Part shown: positions 37,276-49,079 of the stretch, piece after piece | How positions within the stretch are numbered: the stretch's first letter is position 1 | Layout: each line of letters starts with the position of its first letter | NCBI GenBank assembly: GCA_023105745.1 | Contig: JALGQZ010000001.1 | Location: 66,110,937-66,174,936, forward strand | DNA length: 64,000 nucleotides | Direction: 5' to 3' | Source of the DNA: Austropuccinia psidii | Taxonomy: Eukaryota > Basidiomycota > Pucciniomycetes > Pucciniales > Sphaerophragmiaceae | The notes under the pieces: model-generated | Databases searched by the model: none | Told to the model about the DNA's origin: nothing | Seen by the model: only the letters and a program-made list of their open reading frames with translations | Translations under genes and position numbers: made by a program

Positions 37276-38817
37276 TGTCACAACCATGGCAGTTACCCTC
37301 CTGGACTTCATATGGCATATCAGTGCCATATAAATCTTATGGCAATTTGGCTATATCCATAATCACTGGCCAAATTGGCCTTCTCCTCTTTTCTGGCCTT
37401 TTATGGTCATTTCACTCCCAGGGCCAACCTGGCCCCTTCACTATCATCAGGCCTTTCCAGGCTATTCACTACTTTTGGGACCTTTCAGGTATTTTCCAGT
37501 CAACAGGGAACATACAGCCCAAAAGCATGTATTTGGCGTTTCAAGCTTTAAATACAGTTTTATGCATTTTGCACATTTTTGCTGTATTCAGCTGTATAAG
37601 CCATTTTCCCATGTATTATGGGAAATATGTCCAAAAGGCCATATCAGGAATATTGGGGCTTAATTTCCAGTTTTGTGCATATTGCGCACTTTTGCACATT
37701 TTGTGCATTTCCGCGCATTTTGTGGAAATATGGTTTTAAAGCTGTATAAGCTGTATTTGGCCAGCAACCCAAAATTTGCCAAAAAAACCAGAAACACCTT
37801 GTCACCTATGAAGTCACCTAAAACCCAATTTTTACTCTCATCCTCCTGACTTCACTCACAAAGACCTTTGGCCACGTTCACCCTTCCACAACTCAAATTG
37901 CCATAAATGGTGTTATACACCATTCTGCACCTTTTTTCACCAGAAATTCAATGGTGTCAATATCAGAGGGGTAATTCAACATTCCATAAGTCACCAAAGT
38001 GTAATGTCATCCAGAGGACCCATCAAGGCTCAAGTGCAGGTGTAATTTCTCAAAGATCAATGACACCATCAGGAATTCATTGGTTATTCTCACTTCAAGT
38101 ATTCCCTCAAAGGGAATACTGTCAATTCATTCACAAGGTGTATTTGAGAGGCAGTTCCAAACAAGTTTTCAAGTGTCAATGCTCAATCAATCCAGCTTGG
38201 TAATCACATTCATTTCAATACAGTCTGGATTCATCAAGACCGGTATTTCAATCATACATCATGGGAAAATCATTCAACACAGTTAATTTACCAATCTGGC
38301 AAGGTATACACTTCATCAAGCTGTCAATACAGCTCCAAGGATTCAATACAGACAAGCTGTCAGCCAGAAGGAGTCAAGCTCTCAACCCTTCACATATACC
38401 AGCCTCCTATGACCCTGAGGTGCTTTTCCAAAGTTAATTAGTATATGTTGATTTTATTTTGTCTTTCTTTATCTTATCATTTTTGTTAAGTGAATACTGA
38501 TATTATCAAGTCAGTCATTCAGAGCCTTTTCTCTTTCCTTTCTTTTCCTGTCAATGGACATTTGGTGGTTATATCCTTAATCATTCTATTTTTCCTTTTG
38601 GCAGATTGAAACAGTGATTAAGGACTTACTTGACTGGCTCTTTGGCCATTTGGCTCCTCATTTCTCTTATTGCATCTCATCTTTGTACTTGTATTCTTCC
38701 TAGAGAAATCCAATTCTTTATTTTTATTTTCTTTATTCTTTGGAGTCTTCCAAGTGAGCTCCCTGGCTGCTGAGTGCCAAGCCACTCTTGTTTCTTTGTC
38801 CAAGAGCCCCTGTGACA
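37276..38817 (+). repeat. R5 5' LTR
   Basis: 1542 bp, TGTCACAACC to CCCCTGTGACA. It resembles the 3' copy closely, by eye roughly nine bases in ten. It includes CTGTATT words and a cluster of GCGCA/GCACA motifs. Short runs of translated-looking sequence within it are chance frames. Confidence 0.94.
37670..37735 (+). repeat. Phased TTTTGYGCA motif cluster in the R5 LTR
   Basis: Five to six occurrences of TTTTGTGCAT, TTGCGCACTT, TTTGCACATT, TTTGTGCATT and CGCGCATTTT follow one another every 10 to 12 bases. The 3' LTR keeps the cluster at 47658-47715. A weaker outlier lies near 37558-37576. Confidence 0.7.
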
Positions 38818-39600
38818 TTATATTAATCAACTCATAATTTCTTTTCATCATTTTCATTCTTTCTCTATGATTTCATTCACTCATTTCATCAAAGATATGA
38901 CTCTTTAGTGCTTACAAACTTTATGATTTCCTGTCACCTCTCAATTTTTTCTCATTCATTCTTCATTCTGAAAACTGAAAGCTGACCCATTCTTATTTCT
39001 GATTTGTCTTTTAATTTTTTTCTTCAAATCATCAAATATTTCAATTGAATTTAGGCTCATTTTCATTTTGATTTCAAATTTGTCATCAAATTATTCAGAA
39101 ACATTCTTCACATCAAGATTCATATTGATTCATTCTTCAATAAATTTTGATTTTAAGAAGAACTCACTTGATTTATTTTGACTGATTGATTTGACATATA
39201 TTGATATTGACCTCAAGAAGATTGATTGACCTGAAGATTTCATTGATTTTGCTGACATTTCACATCAATAATTTTGACATAAATTGATTTTGCCTCAAGA
39301 ATTCATTTTGAATAATTGATTTTCTGCAAGATTTTGATTTTGATTGATTTGACATATTAATTCATTGACTTCAAGATTTCACTTTACATTGATTGATTGA
39401 TTTTCCTGAAGTTTTCATTTTGACTTCAAGTTTTCATTTGATATTTCATTGATTGATTTACCTGAAGATCTCATTTTGATTTATTGATTTTCTTCAATAT
39501 ATTGATTTTGAATTTTGACTTCAAGCTTTATTTCAAATTCCCTCAATTTTTCATCTTCAAATCTTCATTATTTTTCATTTTATTTCATTTTTATCCTGAA
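38818..39600 (+). other. R5 leader
   Basis: AT-rich untranslated region between the LTR and the chosen Gag start. From 39120 to 39480 the words TTGATTTT, GATTGATT and CTTCAAGA or CTGAAGAT recur in a low-complexity pattern. No GGGGCC primer block of the R3/R6 kind is present, so R5 probably primes differently. Confidence 0.55.
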
Positions 39601-42600
39601 ATGATGCCCATCCAACACCCACCTCCTGTAACACAGACAAGATCTCAGGCCAGAACTCAAACTGTTCTTACTCCAACTCCAAGAGCTCCTCTTGATGATA
39701 TCCCAGCAGTTCCTCAAGTGAGGGCCCATTTAGAAAGAGGACCAAATTTGGAAGGAGCAGCACTGTCTAGGAAGGAAGGAAGAGTGCCAAGAAGATCACG
39801 GTCATTCTTGGAAGTAGTTGGCAGATTCCCAGGACTTTCAAGGACCACTCTCAAAAGTCCAGGTGAAGATGGTGAAGAGGAGGAGGAGACTTCTGTGGAA
39901 GAGGAAGGGTCTGATGGTACTGAAGGTGTCCCTGCTCCTGTGGGGGCATCCCAAGGTACTGGAGGGCCAACTCTAGCCCAGTATAATCAGCCTGCCTCTC
40001 ATCAGTCTGAACCATCTTTATTGGTTATCATGCAGCAAATGACTCAATTTATGGCCAACCTTCAAGCAGCTTTATCCTCAGAAGCATCGAGACCACCAGC
40101 CTTCAAGACTCCATCTATGAAGGCACCAGAATTCTTTTATGGGACTCAGCCCTTCAAAGTTAGAAGTTTCATTCAGTCTTGTCAATTGATTTTTCATAAT
40201 GATCAGGCAAATTTCTCTCAAGACAGAAAGAAAGTTCTCTATTCCACCTCATTTATCATTGGCAGGGCTGCAAAATGGACTGAGCCTTATCTTTCCAATC
40301 TCACCAATCAAGACTCAAATTACCTTCTCAATTCTTGGAGCTCATTTTAATCTAAACTCTTTACTTTATTTGGGGATCAAAATGAAGTTAGAAAAGCTGA
40401 AGCAGAGTTGGATTCTCTAAGAATGAAAGAAGGTGGCCATGTTTTCTTATACATAGCCAATTGCAGAAGTTTGGCTTCAAAAATTGGAGATTGGGGTGAA
40501 AGGGCTCTTATTCATCATTTCAGGAAGGGATTGCCATCCAGGATTTTGGATCAATTGGGCTCCCATACTTCAAGAATTGACTGTCTTAAAGACTTAATGG
40601 ACACTACCCTGGAGCTTGATACCAGGTACTGTGGAACTCCTTTTGGTGTGGGATTGGATAAGGCAGTCCTTGAGGGGGAAATCACAGGTAAACAGTTTTG
40701 AATTGCTGAATTAATCCTGTAACCAAGGGTGCTAATGGTGTTTTAGCTGCCCCTCTGAATATACTAAACAATCTCCCTACAGAGCTCACAAATCAATATT
40801 TAAGATTGTGGCTTTACAGCTAGAGAAGACTTTTCAGCAGTCTCTATCAGACCTATTCAATAATCAGACTAATGATAAAATAATAATAATTTTAAATAAA
40901 TAAATTTGTAGGTGATTTCAAGATGATAAGATAATAATTGAGTAGATAAATAATAGATATAATAGTACTGAGTGGTGATTTTAAGTTGTTTTCTTTGTTG
41001 AAGGTATTTTGTTTAATGGATAATAGCTCAATATGAGAAAATTTTAGTAATAGTGATAATATAATAAGATTGTTGATATTTTAAATAAGTGTAATTGATA
41101 AATAATTTTGATAATATGTTGAATATATATTTTGTGATAATAATAATAGTGATATGGATTTTCTTCTAGTGAGAAGAGTTTAATATAAATACTTTGTTGA
41201 GTATGAGTATTTCACTAATAGATGAATTTATAATATAGGCAGACCTACTGTTAACTACAGCTATATATAAATCACTTTTAATGTAATGTAATAATAATAA
41301 TAATATCTAGATTAACCTACTAGTAAGGGATGAATAATTATTCTCCTTCTTGGTATATAATTATTTGCATGAGGAAAGAGGAGAAAAATGAGAGAGAGAG
41401 GCCTCTTTTTATGTTGTGAGAAGTACCCATGGGCTCTCCATGTAAAGTGTTATTCTTGCCCTTGAGATAATTTTGCTGGTGTAGATTTTTTGTAACAAAA
41501 GTCAGATGACCTATTTGCTACACTGTATTAGTAATCTTGCACAGCCTTGAGAGATTAATGCTAGTGTGTAAAATTGAGAATGGTGTCATATGACTGAAAT
41601 ATTTTTTCCATTTGTTTGGTCAAAATGAAGGTTGAGATGTTTTTCTTGGTGGGATTTTTGATAAAAATATCAGGTGACTTCTCTTTTGCACTGCTTTAGT
41701 CAGGTTGCATAGCCTTGAGGAATTAATGCTGGTGAGTTAAGGATGAAGGTGGTGTCATGTGAATAAGCCCCTGTATAATTTGTTTGTAAGATTAATTTAG
41801 TTCCAGGTGATCATGCTGTGTAATGTGGGGATATCTTCTTGAGTTTTAATTCTTGATTACTGTAATTGCTGTGTGGTTTACAGTTTTAGTGTATTCCCCT
41901 TGCATGCATCTAGTTGAAATTGAATTGAGTTGTATTTGATGACCCTGAGGCTGTGTACTGTACAGATCTTATGCATGTGGACTGCATAAGTCTTATTTGG
42001 GCTCCTGTATTGTTGTGTAATTTTTAAGTTTTCTCTTTTTTTTAGTGGATTTTCCTGTATTGAATTGGATTGGATACTGTCATATGATCCTTGTGTCACA
42101 TGAACTGTATTTGGTTACTGTAATTGTTGGTAATATAGTCTTCTTGAGGGATTTAGAGTGGATATAATGTTACAATGTTACTTTTCCCATGTAATTTTGA
42201 GTTTCTGTATGTATTAAGCCTATTGTTGATCATGTAAGCCTTATATGTAAGTTTTATTGTGTAACTCCATAAGATTGGACTCCTCTATTATTCATTTAAT
42301 TATAGAAGTATATTGAATATTTCAATTCTGACTACCAAATCTTCCATTCCTCCCTACTATTGATGTTATTCCTGAGTGTGTGTGATCTTTAATCATGTCC
42401 TTTGAGTGGTGATTTCCTGAATTATTCATTTTTGATCTTGATTTGCCAGCTGTTAATTTTCAAACAATTTCTTGAAACTGGTAAAAAGGTATTGAATACC
42501 ACAGTACCATGAGAGGCAAAATGAAAAGAGTCATCATCAAGAGAAGAAGCCAGAAGCCTCAAAGTAGAATTCTTCTCATCCTCAAAATTCTTCAAGTTCA

Positions 42601-42822
42601 AGTCAAAAGAAGAAGAAGAATTTTCAGAAGATGTACAAGCCCCATTCTTCTTTATTGAATAAAGATTTCAAGCTGATGAGTTCTGAAAAAGAAAGAAGAA
42701 TCGAGGAGGGTTTGTGTACCTATTGTGGTGGGAAGCATAGTCCTGAGGCCTGCTTCAAAAGGCCTCAAAAGAAGCGTACCCAACTGTCAGGAAAATTTCC
42801 CAGCCAGGGAAAAGCCTGAGTG
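39601..42822 (+). pseudogene. R5 Gag, split by S5
   Basis: Starts at ATG 39601 (MMPIQHPPPVTQTRSQ); upstream codons in frame are low-complexity leader. A Pro/Arg/Glu-rich N-terminus (acidic run EDGEEEEETSVEEE near 39880) precedes a helical retrotransposon capsid domain (MKAPEFFYGTQPFKVRSFIQ to LELDTRY, 40117-40629). TAA at 40348-40350 is the single stop there. S5 separates LELDTRY from HERQNEK at 42508. The second part has a TAG near 42571, a Lys-rich stretch and the zinc knuckle CTYCGGKHSPEAC (42715-42753, one residue shorter than the usual spacing). It ends at TGA 42820. Confidence 0.88.
40630..42503. mobile_element. Solo LTR S5 in R5 gag, 4-bp target duplication
   Basis: 1874 bp beginning TGTGGAACTCC and ending AATACCACA, flanked by GTAC (40626-40629 and 42504-42507). 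The Gag sequence on both sides joins without gap when S5 and one GTAC are removed. No coding region remains and the family is not otherwise present in the window. CTGTATT words occur near 42050-42120. Orientation is undetermined. It also holds AT-rich microsatellite-like runs at 40870-41320. Confidence 0.85.
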
Positions 42823-42879
42823 AAGAGCATGTTGTGTTCAATGGTCTTCACTGTTTTCACTCCAGAGAACAATTGTGCA

Positions 42880-43750
42880 TTCTAAATACTGGTGCCAAGA
42901 ATTCTCTTAAATTCTTTGTTTTTCTTCTATTTCTAATGTGTTTTACAGTTTTCTCATTGATTCTGGTGCTACCAAATCAATTATTTCAAAGAAGTTTGTT
43001 CACAAGTATTCTTTGACTATGTCAGAACTCCCAGAGAAGCTTACTCATATCATTTTGGACTAATCTAAGTCCCCTTCCTTATTTGTGACTCACCATACTA
43101 AATATATTGTTGAGCATCCTTCATTCCCAAGCTTTGCATGGCACTTTTTAGTCATTGATACTCCCAAGGGAGAAGACCTCATATTAGGCTTTGACTCTCT
43201 CAATCATTTTAATCCATCTAATGATTGGAGGCAACGGATGATCACCTTTAATGCTGATCATAAGGACTATTATGATCCTTCAAAATCCTTTAGTAATGAC
43301 TTTTCTTCTTCCAAATCATGTGCAGCTCTGGTTGGTGATTCTAAAACACCATCATTTCCATCTTATGTCCATATTCATTCCCTTAATTCCCGTCAGTCAT
43401 TACTATCATCTAGAGATGAAGTCTTCAAAGAGATTCATGATGTTGGAGAAGATAATTCTGTATCTTCACTTCATCTCCTTTTTGGGAATATGGACCTTCC
43501 TCCTTCATCTTATCATGACTCCCTAAAGGAGTTGTGGGATGAAGAGGAAGAGCCAGAAGAAATAGAAACCGTGATGAAGGTTGTTCCTTCTGTTTATCAC
43601 CAGTACTTGGATGTATTCTCCAAGTTGAAAGCAGAGAAACCTCCTCCTCACTGCGCCTATGATCATCACATTGAGCTGGAGGGGCCTCTACCTCCAGTGG
43701 GGGTGATCTACTCTTTATCAAATAAAGAGTCAGGTACACTCAGGGCCTAA
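42880..43750 (+). pseudogene. R5 protease and linker
   Basis: Aspartic protease with an intact active site, FLIDSGATKSIISKKFV (Asp codon 42959-42961), followed by TKYIVEHPSFPSF and LVIDTPKGEDLILGFDSLNHF. A TAA at 43061-43063 interrupts it. The following 221-codon frame (43085-43750) carries a Ser-rich linker and the RT lead-in SVYHQYLDVFSKLKAEKPPPH with YDHHIELEGPLPPVG. It is closed by a TAA after TLRA where a Tyr is expected. Confidence 0.85.
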
Positions 43751-44960
43751 ATTTCAGAGAATGTAGGGAAAGGTTTCATCCAGCCAAGTTTGTCTTCAAC
43801 AGGAGCACATGTCCTCTTTGTCAAAAAGAAAGGTGGTGGCCTCCATTTGTGTGTTGATTAGCGCAAACTCAATGCTGTTACTAGGAGGAACAAGTATCCT
43901 GTTCCTCCTATGAATCCGCTTCTTACTGTATTTGATAGTTCTTCTATCTTTTCCAAGATTGATTTGGGTGGTGCATATAACCTGCTCAGAATCAAGGAAT
44001 TTGGTGAACATTTGACATGTTTTAGAACTGAATATGGCAGCTATGAGTATTTGGTTATGCCCTTTGGGCTCACCAATGCCCCTGCCTCTTTTCAAAACAT
44101 TGTCAATGATATTTGTTATGATCTTCTTGATATTTATGTTGTGGCTCATTTGGATGACATTGTGGTCTTTTCCAAATCTGAAGAAGAACATGTCACTCAT
44201 GTGTCCACTGTTCTTTCAAGACTCAGAGCCAATACCTCTTTAAGAAGGCCTCCAAGTGCCTATTGCATGTTTCTAGTGTAGAGTACTTAGGTTATGCTGT
44301 TTCTTCTGAAGGCCTCAAGATGGACCAAGCAAAAGTCTAGCAGATTCTCAATTGGCCACCTCCAAGAAACCTCAAGGCACTTCAATCATTCCTTGGCTTT
44401 GCCAAATTTGACTTCCATTTCATCAAGAATTATTCAAAAAAAATTAGTTCACTCACAAGTTTCCTCAAGAAATATTACTGTTTTCCCTTCAATTTGGAAT
44501 CTCTTAGAAAGATTAATCAACTCAAAGAGGCATTCACAATTGCTCCAATCCTTCTCTCGCCACCATTGTAGAGACTGATGCTTCTGATTATGCTTTGTGC
44601 ACTGTACTGAGTCAGATTTTTGACCCAGGAAAACATCCCATTGCATTTGATAGCCGCAAGCTTCTCCCAGCTGATCTCAATTATTAGACTCATGACAAGA
44701 AACTCCTTGGCAAAGTCTGGACTCTCAAGCGCTGGAGAGCTTTTCTCCTTTCTCTTCCTCCCTCCTTTGAAGTCCTCACTGATCATTATTCACTTCAATA
44801 CTTCATTTCATCAACGATTCTCACTTGCTGTCAAGCCTGCTGGGCTGAATTTATATCTGATTTTCATTTTTCAATCACTTACCACCCTGGCCTCCTGGAC
44901 ACCCTTCCAGATGCATTGTCACATTGGGACAACATTTATCCAGAGAGGGGGGAAGATTTC
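43751..44960 (+). pseudogene. R5 reverse transcriptase and RNase H
   Basis: RT motifs: [14 protein letters not shown], a TAG, then RKLNAVTRRNKYPVPP; IFSKIDLGGAYNLLRI (catalytic Asp); YLVMPFGLTNAPASFQ; and AHLDDIVVFSKSEEEH. The catalytic box is HLDD (44147-44158): Tyr is replaced by His, but both Asp are kept. A frameshift near 44240 and a TAG at 44338-44340 lead into the connection. RNase H has the VETDASDYAL start (44566-44595), a TAG at 44685-44687 and TYHPG near the end. Not functional. Confidence 0.85.
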
Positions 44961-44989
44961 ATCAGCAAGAATCCAATGAATTATCAAGA

Positions 44990-46512
44990 AATAATAAAGC
45001 AAGATTAAATTCAAGCCTCAAAGTTTTTTGCAGTCAAGGTGGAATCATATTCAAGCTTGTTTTACTCAATTCAGAAAGAATTATGGCAAGATTATCAATA
45101 TAGAAGTATTTTTCAAGACTTGGGTAAAGGTAAATATGTTTAAGATTATTCTCTTGATTCCTCTTCCCAACTTCTCCTGTTCAAAGAATGGGTGGTGGTC
45201 CCAAATGACCCCAAAATTCAGCTCAGCATACTTCAAAAGAGGAATGACTCTCCTATAGCTGGAAACGCTGGCCAACAGAAGACTCTCAAACTTGTCAAGC
45301 GGGATTTTCACTGGTCTGGCATGACTCAATTTATCAAGGAATATGTCTCATCCTGTCAACAGTGTTCAAGAAACAAGAATATTAATCACAAGAAGTTTGG
45401 ACTCCTCAAAGCTCTTCAAATTCCAAATGGTTCTTGAATTTGTCTTTCAATGGATTTCATCACTCAATTGCCACTTTCCAATTCTTTTCACTCAATCCTT
45501 GTCATAGTGGACAGATTCTCAAAAATGGAAGTTTTAATTCCAACAATGTCTTCAATAGCTTCACTGGATTTTGCCCATTTGTTCATCAAGAATATTCTCT
45601 CAAAGCATGACCTTCTTTAAAGCATTGTCAGTGATAGAGGTTCCCTTTTTTTTCTTCCTTATGGACCAATCTTTTTCAGCAGCTCAAGATTTCAAGAGAT
45701 CTGTCAACTGCTTACCATCCAGAAACTGATGGACAGACAGAGAGGGTAAACCAGATACTAGAACAGTACCTTTGGATGTATGTCAGATATCATCAAGATG
45801 ATTGGAACACCTGGCTCCCTCTGGCTGAATTTGTTTACAATAACTCTGACCACTCTTCAACAAAACAATCACCGTTTTTCACTGTTTATGGAAGGGATCC
45901 TCATTTTGACTCAGTTCACATTACTCAAGATACTCCTGCTGGAAAGCTATCAACAAAATTCCAATCAGTACAGCAAGATGTCAAGAGAGAACTTGAAGTT
46001 GCCGTAAACAGGTTTAAGAGGTGTGCAGAAAAAATTAGAGCAAGTCCACCTGTTTTCCATCCTGGTGAAATGGTATGGCTTTATTCCAAAAACAGAAAGT
46101 CAACTATACCCACCAAAAGACTTTCTGAAAGATGGTTGAGTCCTTTTCTAATCTTGAAGCAAGTCAGCACTCATGCCTACCACCGCAAGGTCCCGTCTCA
46201 ATGGAAGTTCATCCACCCAGTCTTCCATATTTCACTCTTAGAGCCAGTCAAGACATCACCAATCCCAAATAGGCATCAAGAGCCTCCTCCTAAAATCATC
46301 ATTGAAGAAGAAGAGGAATATGAAGTCTCTCAAATACTGGACTCAAATCTTAAGAGAGGAAAATTATAGTATTTAGTGGAATGGAAAGGTTTCAGTCAAG
46401 ACTCAGAAAGATCCACTTGGGAACCAACCAAAAAATTCAAGAATTGTCCTGAACTGGTCAAGGATTTTCATTCTTCATATCCTGACAAGCCAGGACCCAG
46501 TTGTTTAGGAGC
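44990..46512 (+). pseudogene. R5 integrase with C-terminal chromodomain
   Basis: In the N-terminal zinc module both His ligands are Asn (RNDSPIAGNAGQQ, 45240-45280), while CQQC is intact (45357-45368). The DDE core has Asp in LSMDFITQLP (about 45452), Asp in IVSDRGS (about 45632) and Glu in TDGQTERVNQILEQ (about 45745). Stops replace Trp at about 45436 (TGA) and a Ser near 45618 (TAA). The 197-codon frame 45776-46369 covers the rest of the core and the GPY/F-like strand. A TAG at 46367-46369 precedes the chromodomain YLVEWKGFSQDSERSTWEP (to 46512), with its aromatic residues present. Confidence 0.88.
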
Positions 46513-47270
46513 TTGATTTTCTATGGTGCTTGGTAGGGAGAGGAATTACCAAAACCAAGTCCCACTCCTGGTATGCACCTTTAGAGGTATTCTACCTTTT
46601 CTTGTTGTAAGCATCACCTTGGCCACTCTGTGAGCACTCTGAAATTTTTGGACACAGATCTTTGGCCTGGCTTTCAACATCATTTCCAAAAATAATGGCC
46701 ATTTGCAATCGGGCAAATGGACCATTCCTTTTATTAATTTCTTTCCAAGTCTTTCCAATTACAAGTCATTCCTTCAAAAAATTTATTTTCCTTTATGGAT
46801 CTGGCAGGAGTGGTAATTACCAAAAGTAAGTTCCTCTCCTGGTGTGCACTTCCGTGAGGGGTCTACAATCTATAAAAGCATCACCTTGGCCACTTTGTGA
46901 GCACCTGGCATCAAATTTCTCTTTCCAGGTCCTTGGCGAATTTCTAAATAAATTATCAACCTCTGTGATGAAGATTGGAACCTCCTCAAGATTCATTTCC
47001 TTTTCTTTTCTTATTTTTATTTTCATTTTAAAATTTTCTTTATTTATGTCAAAATGAATTCATCAACCAACGTCTTTCATTTTGAGTTTACATCAATTCT
47101 GAAGCCAATGTCAAAAGAAAATCAAGCAAGTCCGCATCAAATTCCAGCTTTTCAATATCAGTATCAAATTATTTTTCTCTTAATCACTCCTCTTGAATCC
47201 CTGTCTCAAATCATTTCCAGTTGCCTCAACAGGCTTCACCTTGTGTTGGTACTCAGGAGCTCACTATTCC
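46513..47270 (+). repeat. R5 3' untranslated region with a two-copy direct repeat
   Basis: Non-coding. Blocks GGAATTACCAAAACCAAG...CTGGTATGCAC (46540-46574) and GGTAATTACCAAAAGTAAG...CTGGTGTGCAC (46811-46847) recur 268 bp apart. Each is followed 40 to 50 bases later by GCATCACCTTGGCCACT and GTGAGCAC. The copies are diverged and about 130 bp long. Short minus-strand frames over each repeat mirror one another and are not taken as genes. Confidence 0.75.
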
Positions 47271-47284
47271 AAGGTGGGGGGTAC
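47271..47284 (+). promoter_or_regulatory. R5 polypurine tract
   Basis: AAGGTGGGGGGTAC directly precedes the 3' LTR start TGTCACAACC, the expected plus-strand primer. Confidence 0.8.
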
Positions 47285-48803
47285 TGTCACAACCATGGCA
47301 ATTACCCTCCTGGACTCCTTATAGCATATCAGTGCATATCAATCTTATGGCAATTTGGCCATATCCATAATCACTGGCCAAATTGGCCCTCTCACCTTTT
47401 CTGGTCATTTCACTCCTGGGGCCAACCTGGCCCCTTCACTATCATCAGGCCTTTCCAGGCCCTTCTCCGCTTTTGGGAACTTTTTGGTATTTTCCAGTCA
47501 GCAGGAAAAATACAGCCCAAAAGCCTGTATTTGGCTTTTGAAGCTTTAAATGAAGCTTTGCGCATTTTTTCTGTATTCAGCTGTATATGCAATTTTCGCA
47601 TGTATTATGGGAAATATGTCCAAAAGTTCATATAAGGCCTTTTGTGGCTTAATTGCCAGTTTTGTGCATATTGCACTGTTTTGCGCATTTTTCACATTTT
47701 TGCGCAATTTGCACAAATACAGTTTTAAAGCTGTATAATCTGTATTTAGCCAGAAATATAAAATTGGCCAATACACCCAGAAACACCTTGTCACCTATGA
47801 AGTCACCAAAAACCCGATTTTGACTCTCATCCTCCCGACTTCACTCACAAAGACCTTTGGCCACTTTCACCCTTCAGCAACTCAAATTTTCATAAATGTT
47901 GTTATACACCATTCTGCACCTTTTTCACCAGAAATTCAATGGTGTCAATATCAGAGGGGTAATTCAACATTCCACAATTCACCAAAGTGTCATGTCATCC
48001 AGAGGACCCATCAAGGCTCAGGTGCAGGTGTAATTTCTCAAAGACCAATGACGCCATCAGGAATTCATTGGTTATTCTCACTTCAAGTATTCCCTCCAAG
48101 GGAATACTGTAAATTCATTCCCAAGGTGTATTTGAGAGGAAGTTCCAAACAAGTTGTCAAGTGTCAATGCTCAATCAATCCAGCTTGGCAATCCCATTCC
48201 TTTCAATACAGTCTGGATTAATCAAGACCTGTATTTCAATCATACATCATGCAAAAATCATTCAACACAGTTCATTTACCAATCTGGCAAGGTATACACT
48301 TTATCAAGCTGTCAATACAGCTTCAAGGATTCAATACAGACCAGCTGTCAGCCTGAAGGAGTTAAGCTCTCAACTCTTCACATTTACCAGTCTCCTTTGA
48401 CCCTGGGGGGTTTTCCACCAATTAATTCATATATTTTGATTTATTTTATCTTTATTTATCTTATCATTTTTGTTAAGTGAATACTGATATTATCAATTTG
48501 GTCATTTAGCACCACTTCTCTCTTCTTTCTTTTCCTGTCAATGGACATTTGGTGGTCATATCCCTAATGATTCTATTGTTCCTTTGGCAGGTTGAAACAT
48601 TGATTAAGAGCTTACTTGGTTGTTCCTTTGGCCATTTAGCTTCTCATTTCTCTTATTGCATCTCATCTTTGTACTTGCATTCTTCTTAGATAAATCCAAT
48701 TATTTATTTTTATTTTCTTTATTCTTTAGAGTCTTCCAAGTGAGGTTTCTGGTCGCTGAGTGCCAGGCCACTCTTGTTTTTCTGTCCAAAAGCCCCTGTG
48801 ACA
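47285..48803 (+). repeat. R5 3' LTR
   Basis: 1519 bp, collinear with the 5' copy. It ends CCCCTGTGACA followed by TCATT. The differences are mostly single bases and small gaps, including a shorter CAGTGCATATCAATC stretch near 47330. Confidence 0.94.
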
Positions 48804-48808
48804 TCATT

Positions 48809-48892
48809 TTCCCTAGCAACAAGCTGGGAAGAAACTGCCACTCCTTCTTTTTCACCATAAACCAGCTCTTGTACTGAGACTGGTATACTCCT
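48809..48892 (-). pseudogene. R4 Gag fragment right of R5
   Basis: A short piece of the R4 Gag globular region: on the minus strand, a YQSQYKSWF-like segment. It aligns base for base with the R1 region 555-635 and continues into 37275 once R5 is removed. It is cut on its right by an LTR end at 48893. Confidence 0.7.
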
Positions 48893-49079
48893 TGTCAGCC
48901 TGTGACTCAAAACAGAGCACCAGCTTGACATACAAATACCCTAAGTAGTAGTATAGCAAGTATTGGACAAAAATATCAACCTTACTTAAATATGAGAAGA
49001 AACAACAAAGATGCAACAAGTCAAAGATAAGACAAAAAAAATAAAAATCCTTATTTTTACCTGTAATCTAGTTTCTGGG
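48893..49079 (+). repeat. Orphan LTR end resembling the R6 LTR start
   Basis: TGTCAGCCTGTGACTCAAAAC followed by AGAGCAC and GCTTGACA matches the first 40 to 50 bases of the R6/S2 LTR, but in plus orientation, opposite to R6. Homology fades after about 48950. The remaining 120 bp are AT-rich. It directly abuts the broken end of R6 integrase, so the two may mark a rearranged junction. Confidence 0.55.

Larger units (their letters stand above)
37276..48803 (+). mobile_element. R5: near-complete chromodomain Ty3 element of a second lineage
   Basis: Complete structure with LTRs 37276-38817 and 47285-48803 and perfect TCATT target duplications (37271-37275 and 48804-48808). The ends are TGTCACA and TGTGACA. 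The interior holds gag, protease, RT, RNase H, integrase and a chromodomain, interrupted by S5. Its pol resembles fungal chromoviruses of the MarY1/Tf1-like group more than it resembles R2-R4, an impression from motif spelling. It lies in R4 gag and all its genes are broken. Confidence 0.94.

Noticed and set aside
37003..38286. Several plus-strand open frames of 60 to 154 codons over the R5 5' LTR
   Set aside because: They lie in non-coding LTR sequence, are repeated in the 3' LTR with different breaks, and have low-complexity Phe/His/Pro-rich translations.
46546..47026. Two similar minus-strand frames (70 and 69 codons) ending in VHTRSGTWFW and VHTRRGTYFW
   Set aside because: They are the two copies of the R5 3' untranslated direct repeat. 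They resemble each other for that reason and have no start context or domain.
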